Positions 40,731-48,157 of a stretch of DNA of 50,331 bases are shown here, one piece after another. Origin of the DNA: Roseomonas indoligenes (GTDB lineage Bacteria; Pseudomonadota; Alphaproteobacteria; Acetobacterales; Acetobacteraceae); NCBI RefSeq assembly GCF_017813365.1, contig NZ_JAGIZA010000026.1, positions 1 to 50,331 on the forward strand. The letters are read 5' to 3'. A program made the translations under genes and the position numbers. The notes beneath the pieces were generated by a model, which saw nothing but the letters and a program-made list of their open reading frames with translations, was not told the origin of the DNA and searched no databases. How positions within the stretch are numbered: the first letter of the stretch is position 1; each line of letters starts with the position of its first letter.

Positions 40731-40760
40731 CAATACCCATAAAGTATTGACCATCGATAC
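40731..40760. promoter_or_regulatory. Candidate IclR operator: three related half-sites
   Basis: CAATAC (40731-40736), GTATTG (40744-40749) and CGATAC (40755-40760). The first two form a perfect inverted repeat with a 7-nt spacer; the second and third form a 5/6 inverted repeat with a 5-nt spacer. AT-rich, and midway between the divergent SDR and IclR genes, where IclR-family regulators bind. Confidence 0.6.
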
Positions 40761-40800
40761 GACCGAATTGTAGACGAATGCTAAGGACGGGAGGGGCGCG

Positions 40801-41595
40801 GTGTCAAAGGGAAATCCGCCGGCATCGGCCGCGGCCGACTACGCCGACCCACGGCTCTACGTGCAAGCCGTCGAGAAGGCGTTCCGCGTGCTGGAGGTCT
40901 TCGGCACGCTGCAACGGCCGCTCTCCCTCGCGGAGATCGCGGAGGCCTCCGGGATGGACAAGAGCGGCGCGCAGCGCATGTGCTACACGCTGCGCCGCCT
41001 TGGCTACCTCGCGCTCGACGAGCACGGGCGTGGCCATGTCCCGGGCCTGCGCCTGATGGACCGGTCCTACGACTTTCTGCGGATGCACCCGCTGGTGCAG
41101 CGCGCCACAAGTCCCCTGATGGACCTGCGGCGGACGACGCAGGAGCGCGTGGACCTGAGCCTGCCGGACGACCTCTCGATCATCTATGCGGTGCGCCTGC
41201 AGAGCAAGCGCGAGACCTTTGCCGCCACGCTCGTCGGGCGCCGCCTCCCGGCCTTCGCCTCATCCGGTGGCCGGGCCATGCTGGCCTATCGAAGCGACGA
41301 AGAGGTTGAGAGCATCCTCGGGCGGTCCGACCGGCGGGCCATGACGCCAAAGACCGTGGTGGATCTGCCCGGCCTTCGCGCGAAGGTCACGGAGGCGCGC
41401 GCGCTCGGCTATGCCCTCGCGATCGAGGAGTGGTTCCTCGGCGAGATCGTGCTGGCCGCCGCGGTCACGGATGGAGGGGGCAGGCCAGTGGCCGCCATCC
41501 ATATCGCGGCATCCCTGTCCGAGTGGGAGGTGGAGGCGTTCCGCAAACGCATGGCGCCGCTGGCCATGGAAGCCGCGCGGGCGCTGAGTGGCTGA
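40801..41595 (+). CDS. IclR-family transcriptional regulator
   Basis: 264 residues from a GTG at 40801 with GGGAGG about 7 nt upstream. Winged helix about 20-80 (VEKAFRVLEVFGTLQRPLSLAEIAEASGMDKSGAQRMCYTLRRLGYL); IclR effector domain about 90-262 with GRRLPAFASSGGRAMLAY and the conserved C-terminal strand AVTDGGGRPVAAIHIA. Divergent from the SDR-hydrolase-amidase-oxygenase run and the probable controller of it and itself. IclR effectors are usually small aromatic or organic acids, in keeping with a catabolic role. Confidence 0.92.
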   Translation: MSKGNPPASAAADYADPRLYVQAVEKAFRVLEVFGTLQRPLSLAEIAEASGMDKSGAQRMCYTLRRLGYLALDEHGRGHVPGLRLMDRSYDFLRMHPLVQRATSPLMDLRRTTQERVDLSLPDDLSIIYAVRLQSKRETFAATLVGRRLPAFASSGGRAMLAYRSDEEVESILGRSDRRAMTPKTVVDLPGLRAKVTEARALGYALAIEEWFLGEIVLAAAVTDGGGRPVAAIHIAASLSEWEVEAFRKRMAPLAMEAARALSG

Positions 41596-41701
41596 CGGAG
41601 GCGTTCCGCGGCCGGTTCCCGCTGCGGGAGGGAGATCCTTTGCGGGCGCCGCGGTGCACCGACCCGTGACGCGCTGAAAATCCTTCCGTCGTCACCGCGC
41701 T

Positions 41702-41850
41702 TCACGCGAGGCCCGCGCCGTTCAGCCGCGGGTCGGGCTTGTCCATAACATCCATCTCAATCGTGCCGATAACCGCGTGCACTGGGAGCACGTACTCGGC
41801 CAGGTCGGCGTTGAGGAAGCCGCATGGCGCGGGTCCACCTCGCTCACCTG
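41702..41850 (-). pseudogene. C-terminal fossil of a xanthine-dehydrogenase-family molybdopterin subunit
   Basis: Minus-strand reading gives FLNADLAEYVLPVHAVIG, then a D-x-M-D-K-P-D-P-R-L-N stretch to a TGA at 41704-41702. This matches the C-terminal region of XDH/aldehyde-oxidase large subunits, which normally continues with a GxKGxGE motif that is missing here. Just before it, VDPRH lies one base out of frame, so one base appears lost. Only about 50 codons remain, no start or ribosome-binding site. Nicotinate dehydrogenases belong to this family, which would suit the NicC-like neighbour, but the fragment is too short to tell. Confidence 0.7.
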
Positions 41851-41866
41851 TCGCAGCAGCAGGCCT

Positions 41867-43060
41867 TCACGAATGTGCGGTGACGTCGTGCTCGTAAAGC
41901 CAATCGCCCCCGAGCCCCGTCTTCTGCGGGTTGAGCACGCCCTTGATGAAATAGACCGCGTCGCGCCAGAGCCGGGCAGACGGCGAGGTGAGATGGTTCT
42001 TGCGGCCCTGCGCACGGGCACGGAGCAGCACTTGGCTGGTGCGCGGAACACGCGCCGCCTCATAGGCCGCGAGGGCCGCCTCCACCCCCTCGGTGCCGGC
42101 GCGGCCGATCTCGCGGCCGAGGACGTAGCCGTCCTCCAATGCCATGGCGGCACCCTGGGAAAGGAAGGGGAGCATGGCGTGGGCCGCGTCGCCCAGCAGC
42201 GTGACCCGGCCCTTGCTCCAGCGCGGCATGGGCTCTCGGTCGAACAGGCCCCACTTGAAGATGTCCTCGGCCTTGTCGAGCAGGGCGAGCATGCGCGGAT
42301 TCCAGCCGGGATAGGCGGCCATCATCTCCTCCCGCGTCGAGCGGGCGCTCCAGCTCTCGTCCTGCCAGGCAGCCGTCTCGTGCACCGCCACGATGTTCAC
42401 GCCCGTCCCGCCGCGGATCCAGTAGGTGACGACATGGCCGTGAGGGCCGTTCCACACGGTCGTGCAGGGTGCGACGAGGTCGTAGTCCGGCCGCTCGAAA
42501 GGCACGATGCCGCGCCAGCACATGGTCCCGGTGTAGCGCGCGGGCTCGTTGCCGAACGTGGCACGGCGCACGGCCGAGTGGATGCCGTCCGCTCCGACCA
42601 CCAGGTCCGCCTCCACCTCGGTGCCGTCATCGAAGCGGGCAACCGCCACGGCGCCCTCCGTGCGGATGCCCGCGCAGCGCTGCCCGAGGCTGATCGCCCC
42701 CCCCGCCGCGCCCTGCATCAGCAGCGCCTGCAGGTCGGCGCGGTGCACCTGCAGGTAGGGCGCGCCGTAGAGGCGGGGGCTGTCCTCCAGCGGCGTGCGG
42801 AACATCTCGCGGCCGCTGATCCCGTCCAGTCCCCAGATGGCCTTGGGGCGGAAGCCGAGCCGGAGGATGCCCTCCTCTAGCCCCAGGCCGCGCAGGGCCT
42901 TCACGCCGTTGGGCGTGATCTGGATGCCCGCGCCCACCTCGCGGATGGCGGGTGCCTGCTCATGAACCGAGACTTCGGCACCCGCACGGCGGAGCGCACA
43001 GGCGGCGGCGAGGCCCCCGATGCCGGCACCGATGACGACGACCCTGGCGGGACGTGGCAT
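41867..43060 (-). CDS. FAD-dependent aromatic monooxygenase, NicC/salicylate-hydroxylase-like
   Basis: 397 residues, group A flavoprotein hydroxylase. GAGIGG (11-16) and E-x-A dinucleotide-binding start, DG motif near VVGADGIHSAVR, and FAD ribityl motif GRVTLLGDAAHAMLPFLSQGAAMALEDG. The C-terminus LGGDWLYEHD resembles the tail of 6-hydroxynicotinate 3-monooxygenase NicC (WVYGYD, recalled). It hydroxylates an aromatic or pyridine acid with NADH and O2. Last gene of the second HAAT operon, 46 nt after livF, so the transported compound is probably its substrate or a precursor. More than half identical by eye to 48908-50116. Exact substrate not proven. Confidence 0.87.
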   Translation of the reverse strand: MPRPARVVVIGAGIGGLAAACALRRAGAEVSVHEQAPAIREVGAGIQITPNGVKALRGLGLEEGILRLGFRPKAIWGLDGISGREMFRTPLEDSPRLYGAPYLQVHRADLQALLMQGAAGGAISLGQRCAGIRTEGAVAVARFDDGTEVEADLVVGADGIHSAVRRATFGNEPARYTGTMCWRGIVPFERPDYDLVAPCTTVWNGPHGHVVTYWIRGGTGVNIVAVHETAAWQDESWSARSTREEMMAAYPGWNPRMLALLDKAEDIFKWGLFDREPMPRWSKGRVTLLGDAAHAMLPFLSQGAAMALEDGYVLGREIGRAGTEGVEAALAAYEAARVPRTSQVLLRARAQGRKNHLTSPSARLWRDAVYFIKGVLNPQKTGLGGDWLYEHDVTAHS

Positions 43061-43106
43061 GAGAAGTCCTTCCCGGCGCCTTCGGGCACCGCGCGTGAGG
43101 AGGGAT

Positions 43107-43811
43107 TCAGCCCCCGAGATAGGCCTGCAGCAACGCCTTGTCGGCCTTCAGCGCCCGCGTCGGGCTGTCCGCCACCACCCGCCCGGAGGACAGGACGTAG
43201 GCGCGCGAGGCGAGGCTGAGGGCGAGGCTGATGTTCTGCTCCACCAGCAGCACGGAGACGCCGCGCGCGTGAACGGCGCGGATGATCCCGGCCACCTGCT
43301 GCATCAGCACGGGGCTGAGGCCGAGCGAGGGCTCGTCCAGCAGCAGGAGCTTCGGCGCGGACATGAGCGCGCGCCCGACGGCAAGCATCTGCTGCTGCCC
43401 GCCGCTGAGGCGGCCGGCATACTCGGTGCGGCGTTCCCGCAGGACGGGGAAGCTCTCGAACACCTCCTCCATCCGGGCCCGGATCATGGCGCGGTCGGAG
43501 ACGGTGTAGGCGCCCAGCTCCAGGTTCTCCGCCACCGTCATGCGCGGCCAGACCTTTCGCTCCTCCGGGCAGTGGGCGATGCCCTGGCGCACCACCCCCT
43601 CCGGCCGCGCGCGGCCGATCGCCTGGCCCTGGAAGGTGATGCTGCCGGCCTGCGGGCGCAGCAGGGCGGAAATGGTGCGGAGCGTCGTGGTCTTGCCCGC
43701 GCCATTAGGGCCGAGGAGGGCCACCACCTCCCCCTCCCCGACCTTGAGCGAGACGCCCTGGAGGATGTTGACGGCGCCGTAGCCGCTCCGCACGCCCTGA
43801 AGTTCGAGCAT
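43107..43811 (-). CDS. HAAT ABC transporter ATP-binding protein (LivF type), second system
   Basis: 234 residues. Walker A GPNGAGKTT near 34-42, signature LSGGQQQM, Walker B LLLLDEPSLGLSP, and LivF-type LLVEQNISLALSLASRAYVL. Start in a TGATG-type junction with livG (1-bp overlap at 43811). Functions with the LivG-, LivM- and LivH-like partners upstream as the motor of the importer headed by the binding protein at 46487. Confidence 0.93.
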   Translation of the reverse strand: MLELQGVRSGYGAVNILQGVSLKVGEGEVVALLGPNGAGKTTTLRTISALLRPQAGSITFQGQAIGRARPEGVVRQGIAHCPEERKVWPRMTVAENLELGAYTVSDRAMIRARMEEVFESFPVLRERRTEYAGRLSGGQQQMLAVGRALMSAPKLLLLDEPSLGLSPVLMQQVAGIIRAVHARGVSVLLVEQNISLALSLASRAYVLSSGRVVADSPTRALKADKALLQAYLGG

Positions 43812-44590
43812 CAGGCCGCTTCCTCCTCGAAGGGGGTGCCGAGATAGGCCTCGATCACCTGCGGGTTCTCCTTCACCTCGGCGGGCGTGCCCTCGGCGAT
43901 CTTCTCGCCGAAGTTGAGGACGACGACGCGGTCGGAGACGGACATGACGAGGTCCATGTCGTGCTCCACCAGCAGGACCGTGAGGCCGCGCCCGTCGCGC
44001 AGGCGGCGCAGCAGCTCCGTCAGCTTCTCGCCCTCTCGGCTGTTCAACCCTGCCGCGGGCTCATCCAGCAGCAGCAGGCGCGGGCGGACGCAAAGGGCGA
44101 TGGCGATCTCCAGCAGGCGGAGCTGTCCATAGGCGAGGCGCTTCGCCGGGGTGTCTCGAAAGCGCGCCAACCCCACGAGGTCGAGGATGCCGTTCGCCTC
44201 CTTCATGGTCCGGGCGGCACGGTCCCGCGCGCTGCGGAGGCCGAAGACATCGCTGAGGAGGGGGCTGCGCATCCGCAGGTAGCTGGCCAGCCGCAGGTTC
44301 TCGATCACCGGCATGTTCGCGAAGACGTTGGTGATCTGGAAGCTGCGGACCATGCCGTGCCGCGCGACCGCCTCGGGGCTCAGACCCGTCACGTCCTCGC
44401 CCTCCAGCCGCACCCGGCCGCTATCCGGTCGGGCGAAGCCGGTGATGAGGTTGAACAGCGTCGTCTTGCCCGCCCCGTTCGGGCCGATGAGGCTGACGAT
44501 CTCGCCTTTGCCGACACGGAGGGTGACGTCCTTGACGGCCTGCAGGCCGCCGTAGCGCTTGGAAACGCCGTCGATCTCGAGCATCGCCAT
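43811..44590 (-). CDS. HAAT ABC transporter ATP-binding protein (LivG type), second system
   Basis: 259 residues. Walker A GPNGAGKTT near 37-45, signature LAYGQLRLLEIA (normal LivG form), Walker B LLLLDEPAAGLN, and VEHDMDLVMSVSDRVVVLN. Two in-frame starts, MAMLEID and MLEID; the first is used. Adjoins livM (3-nt gap). Compare the 22174 LivG, whose signature is degenerate. Confidence 0.93.
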   Translation of the reverse strand: MAMLEIDGVSKRYGGLQAVKDVTLRVGKGEIVSLIGPNGAGKTTLFNLITGFARPDSGRVRLEGEDVTGLSPEAVARHGMVRSFQITNVFANMPVIENLRLASYLRMRSPLLSDVFGLRSARDRAARTMKEANGILDLVGLARFRDTPAKRLAYGQLRLLEIAIALCVRPRLLLLDEPAAGLNSREGEKLTELLRRLRDGRGLTVLLVEHDMDLVMSVSDRVVVLNFGEKIAEGTPAEVKENPQVIEAYLGTPFEEEAA

Positions 44591-44593
44591 GGT

Positions 44594-45580
44594 TCAGGAC
44601 CGCAAGGGGGAATCAAGGGCTTCTGTGGGGCTCTCCTCCGCCGGCTCCGGCCGGCGCCGCCAGCGCAGGCTGACAAGCCCGTCCGGCAGGAACATCACCG
44701 CGAGGACGAGGAGAATGCCGAAGATGCTCAACCGCGCCTCGTTCACCGAGCGCAGCAGCTCCAGCGTGATCCCGACGACGGCGGCGCCGAGCAGCGGCCC
44801 GAGCAGCGTGCCGCGGCCGCCGATCACCACCATCATCAGGGCCGAGAGGGTGAAGCTGAAGCCCAGCACCTCCGGCCCCACGAAGGTGAGGTAGTGCGCG
44901 TAGAAGGACCCGGCGATCCCGGCCAGCACGCCGCCTGCGACGAAGGCGACGAGGGCGTGGCGGAAGGGATCGATGCCGACGGCGCGGGCCAGCCGCCGGT
45001 TCTCCCGGACGGCCAGGGCGCCCAAGCCGAAGCTGGAGCGGGCAAAGCGCCAGGCGGCGTAGAGGGTGGCAGCCAGGAGAGCCAGGCCGAGATAGTAGAA
45101 ATGCGCCTTGGAGGCGAAGTCGGCGAGGACCGTGCCGCCGAAGGAGAGGCTCGGGGCCGGGATGTTGGGATAGCCCAGCGGCCCGCGCAGCAGCTCCACC
45201 GAGTTCATGACGACGTAGCGGAGCACCTCGGCGAAGGCGAGGGAGATGAGGACGAAGAAGTGCCCTTCCAGCCGCAAGGTGATCGCGCCAACCGCGAGGG
45301 CGGCGGTACCGGCGACGATCCCGGCCGCGGGCAAGCAGAGCCAGAAGGGCAACCCCGCCTCGGTGGAGAGCACGGCGGAGGTATAGGCGCCAAGCCCGAG
45401 GAAGGCCGCGTGACCCAGCGACAGCTCCCCGACATAGCCCACGATCAGGTTCAGGCTGGTCGAGAGCATGGCGTAGAAGAAGGTCATGATCAGCAGGTGC
45501 ATCACGTACTGATCGCCGACGAAGGCCGGCAGGACCGCGGCGAGCGCGAGCAGGAGGAGGACGATCCGGTTCTCTGTCAT
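44594..45580 (-). CDS. HAAT ABC transporter permease (LivM type), second system
   Basis: 328-residue inner-membrane permease. VGYVGELSLGHAAFLGLGAYTSA is the LivM signature; RENRRLARAVGIDPFRHALVAF is the cytoplasmic coupling loop. About eight to ten helices, then a basic/acidic tail (RWRRRPEPAEES). Two nucleotides separate it from livH. Membrane half of the second HAAT importer. Confidence 0.93.
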   Translation of the reverse strand: MTENRIVLLLLALAAVLPAFVGDQYVMHLLIMTFFYAMLSTSLNLIVGYVGELSLGHAAFLGLGAYTSAVLSTEAGLPFWLCLPAAGIVAGTAALAVGAITLRLEGHFFVLISLAFAEVLRYVVMNSVELLRGPLGYPNIPAPSLSFGGTVLADFASKAHFYYLGLALLAATLYAAWRFARSSFGLGALAVRENRRLARAVGIDPFRHALVAFVAGGVLAGIAGSFYAHYLTFVGPEVLGFSFTLSALMMVVIGGRGTLLGPLLGAAVVGITLELLRSVNEARLSIFGILLVLAVMFLPDGLVSLRWRRRPEPAEESPTEALDSPLRS

Positions 45581-45582
45581 GC

Positions 45583-46464
45583 TCAGCCCACCCGCGAGGC
45601 CGGGGCGCCGAGCAGGCCGCTCGGGCGGAAGAGGAGGATGGCGATCACGAGGACGAAGCCGACCGCGTCCATGTAGCCCGTGGAGACGAAGCCGCCCCAG
45701 AGGCTTTCGGCCAGGCCGAGCAAGAGGCCGCCCAGCACCGCGCCGGGCAGGCTGCCGATGCCGCCGAGGATGATGACGACGAAGGCCTTCACCGCCGCCG
45801 GCTCCGCCCGGCTGGGGTCCACCACGAAGACGGCGCCGAGAAGGATGCCGGCCAGCCCGGCAAGCGTGGTTCCCAGGGCGAAGGTGAAGCTGTGGATGCG
45901 GGCGATCGGGATGCCCGCCAGCGCCGCCGCCTCGGGCTGCTGGAACACGGCCCGCATGGCCCGGCCGGCGCGGGTATGGGAGATGAGCAGCCAGGTGGCG
46001 ATGATGGCGACGACGGAGACGCCGATCGCCAGAATGCGGGACTGGGAGATGATGACATCGCCCAGGAAGATCGGCGCCCCCTCAAGCCCGGTCTTCACGT
46101 TCTTTGGCTCCGTGCCGAACAGCATCAGCATGGTGTTCACGAGAAAGACCGAGAGCCCGATCGTGACGAGGGTGACGGGCAGGATGTGGGCGTCCCGCAT
46201 GCGGGCGAGCAGCCCGGCCTCGATCACCACGCCCAGGCCCCACATGATCGCCAGCACGGCGGGGATGGCGGCCCAGAGGGGCAGGCCCAGCCGCTCGGTC
46301 GCCACGCTGGCCAGCATGCCGCCGAGCACGAAGAGCGCGCCATGGGCGAAGTTCACGATGTTCATCAGGCCGAAGACGAGGGAAAGGCCCAGCGCCGTCA
46401 GGGCGTAGAAGCACCCCGTCACCAAGCCGTTCAGCGCGAATTGCAGGAAGTCGCTGAGCAACAT
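45583..46464 (-). CDS. HAAT ABC transporter permease (LivH type), second system
   Basis: 293-residue inner-membrane permease beginning MLLSDFLQFALNGLVTGCFYALTALGLSLVFG, with NFAHGALFVLGG and LPGAVLGGLLLGLAESL. The ATG at 46464 has AAAGGA about 5 nt upstream and is the family start; an upstream extension would cross the 22-nt gap into the livK gene. About eight helices. Confidence 0.93.
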   Translation of the reverse strand: MLLSDFLQFALNGLVTGCFYALTALGLSLVFGLMNIVNFAHGALFVLGGMLASVATERLGLPLWAAIPAVLAIMWGLGVVIEAGLLARMRDAHILPVTLVTIGLSVFLVNTMLMLFGTEPKNVKTGLEGAPIFLGDVIISQSRILAIGVSVVAIIATWLLISHTRAGRAMRAVFQQPEAAALAGIPIARIHSFTFALGTTLAGLAGILLGAVFVVDPSRAEPAAVKAFVVIILGGIGSLPGAVLGGLLLGLAESLWGGFVSTGYMDAVGFVLVIAILLFRPSGLLGAPASRVG

Positions 46465-46486
46465 GATCCTTTCCCCCTCCCTGCGG

Positions 46487-47629
46487 TCAGTCGTTGCGCT
46501 CGAGGGTGGCCGTGCCGCGCACCTCGGCCCGGCCATTCCCGATCTCGACCACGTAGAGCTGCAGGCCGTAGATCTGGTGCTTGTTGTCGAAGCGCAGGTT
46601 GCCGGTCGGGCCAGTGAAGTCCGTCTGCTCCAGCGCGGCCTGGATCGCGGCGGCGTCAGTGGAGCCGGCGCGCTGGATCGCCTGCGCGATGATATTCATC
46701 GTGGTGTAGCCGGAGGCCGAGTACTTGCCAGGGTCCTCGTTGTGCATGGCGCGGAAGTCGCGCACGAAGGCGGCGTTGCGGTCGCCCGGGGCGGCGGCGG
46801 TATAGGCGACGCCGGCCAGCAATCCATTGGCGGCGGGGCCTACCAGGTTCAGGAAGGTGGGCGTCGTCCAGGCACCGACGCCGAAGATCCGGGAGGGGAT
46901 GCGAAGCTCCCGCGCCTGCTTCACCAACGTCGCGGCCGCCTGCGTCTCAGCCACCACGATGATCAGGTCGGGCCGCGCGCTGCGGAGGCGGGTGAGCGGC
47001 GTGTAGAAGTCGCTCGCGCTGTGGTCGAAGAACTCGGAAACCGAGGTCGTCACGTTCATCTTGTCGAAAACGCCGCGGAAGGAGGCAACGGTGCCCCGGC
47101 CCCAGTCGTCGTTCACGGCGAGGAAGGCGACGGTCTTGGCCTTCGTCTGCTCGACCAGACCATGGGCGAAGGCGGCCGCGATCATCGCGTCCGTCTCAGC
47201 GTTGCGGAAGAACCAGCGGTTGCCGGCCTCGGTCAGCGTGGGCAGCGAGGAGACGCCGGTGACGAGCGGCAGGCGGTTGCGCTCGGCGATCGGCATCACG
47301 GCCTGGGTGGCGCCGCTGCAGAAGGCGCCCATCAGCACCGAGACCTTCTCGGCGGTGATCAGGCGCTCGGCGGCGGCGACGGAATCGGCCGGGCGGCAGG
47401 CACCGTCGGCGATCACCAGCTCCAGCGGGCGGCCCAGCACGCCGCCGGCCTTGTTGATTTCCTCCGCCGCCAGGCGCGCGCCGCGGATGACGCTGGTGCC
47501 GTCGAAGGCCACGGGCCCGGTCTGCGGCTCGATCAGGCCGATGCGGACGGGCTGCGGCTGCGCGACCGCCGTGGCGCCCGTGGCACCCAGGAGCGCGAGC
47601 CCGGCGAGGAGTCGACGAAGGTTCAACAT
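46487..47629 (-). CDS. HAAT ABC transporter substrate-binding protein (LivK type), second system
   Basis: 380 residues. The signal peptide MLNLRRLLAGLALLGATGATAVAQ ends near residue 24. VRIGLIEPQTGPVAFDG, INKAGGVLGRPLELVIAD and the SGATQAVMPIAERNRLPLVTGVSS segment are Peripla_BP_6 features; FFDHSASDFYTPLTRLRSARPDLIIV is the second-lobe hallmark. GGAGA lies about 7 nt before the ATG. Heads the livKHMGF-monooxygenase operon behind a sigma-54-type promoter. Linked monooxygenase suggests an aromatic or pyridine acid ligand rather than an amino acid. Confidence 0.93.
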   Translation of the reverse strand: MLNLRRLLAGLALLGATGATAVAQPQPVRIGLIEPQTGPVAFDGTSVIRGARLAAEEINKAGGVLGRPLELVIADGACRPADSVAAAERLITAEKVSVLMGAFCSGATQAVMPIAERNRLPLVTGVSSLPTLTEAGNRWFFRNAETDAMIAAAFAHGLVEQTKAKTVAFLAVNDDWGRGTVASFRGVFDKMNVTTSVSEFFDHSASDFYTPLTRLRSARPDLIIVVAETQAAATLVKQARELRIPSRIFGVGAWTTPTFLNLVGPAANGLLAGVAYTAAAPGDRNAAFVRDFRAMHNEDPGKYSASGYTTMNIIAQAIQRAGSTDAAAIQAALEQTDFTGPTGNLRFDNKHQIYGLQLYVVEIGNGRAEVRGTATLERND

Positions 47630-47722
47630 TCCCAATTCTCCTTGCGTCCGCGACGCGGTGAACCGCTGGATGGTGATGGCCGCACCTTCCTCGCCATGGA
47701 GGCCGGCATCTGCCCGTTGGAA

Positions 47723-47738
47723 AGCAAGCCAGATGCCA
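47723..47738 (-). promoter_or_regulatory. Sigma-54 (RpoN) promoter of the second HAAT-monooxygenase operon
   Basis: Minus strand TGGCATCTGGCTTGCT: GG (47737-47736) and GC (47725-47724) are exactly 10 nt apart and the -12 element is a perfect TTGCT. Predicted start near 47712, leader about 83 nt to the ATG at 47629. Confidence 0.62.
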
Positions 47739-47756
47739 TGGCGGGCAATTCTGTAT

Positions 47757-47768
47757 TTGGTCGGCCAA
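47757..47768. promoter_or_regulatory. TTGG-N4-CCAA palindrome in the divergent intergenic region
   Basis: TTGGTCGGCCAA lies between the livK operon and the amidase-remnant/tetR unit, 19 bp upstream of the sigma-54 -24 element and in an AT-richer stretch (GGCCAATTAATTGACA). Candidate TetR operator; unverified. The rest of 47630-47929 shows no gene. Confidence 0.35.
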
Positions 47769-47929
47769 TTAATTGACAGGAGCCGGATGCGGTCAAGGAC
47801 CGATTGCGCCGGAGGCACCTTGCCCTTCCCCTGTGCGGAGAGATTGCCCCTCCTGAAATTCCCCCGGCCCGGCGTTCACGCCGCGCATCTTTCCTGTTAT
47901 CGCCTCCTCCCTCTGGGGGAATCTGGTCC

Positions 47930-48157
47930 ATGGAGTTCTGGCGCCTTTCCGCCGCCGAAATCGTCGTCCTCGCCCGCCGGCGCGACGCCTCGGCCGGGAA
48001 TGTGACGGCCGGCGCCCTCGCGCGGCTGGATGCGGTCGTCCCGGCGCTGAACGAGATCGTCGGTCCCCGCTACCGGAAGGGCGCCCTTCTCGCCGGCGGT
48101 GAGGCCATCGGGGCGCGCGGCCCGGCGATCCGGTCCGGCGATCCGGTGTCCGCATGA
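47930..48157 (+). pseudogene. Amidase N-terminal remnant read into the tetR start
   Basis: 75-codon frame MEFWRLSAAEIVVLARRR, then V-T-A-G-A-L-A-R-L-D-A-V-V-P-A-L-N: the N-terminal helix pair of amidase-signature enzymes, stopping before the Lys and GGSS catalytic core. The last 30 codons are unrelated filler. Its TGA overlaps the tetR ATG (ATGA), so it could now serve as a translated leader for tetR. Probably a decayed amidase gene whose body was deleted; a functional microprotein cannot be excluded. Confidence 0.65.

Noticed and set aside
47773-47795. Perfect plus-strand TTGACA at 47773-47778 as a -35 for tetR
   Set aside because: No acceptable -10 at 16 to 18 nt; the next hexamers are GC-rich.
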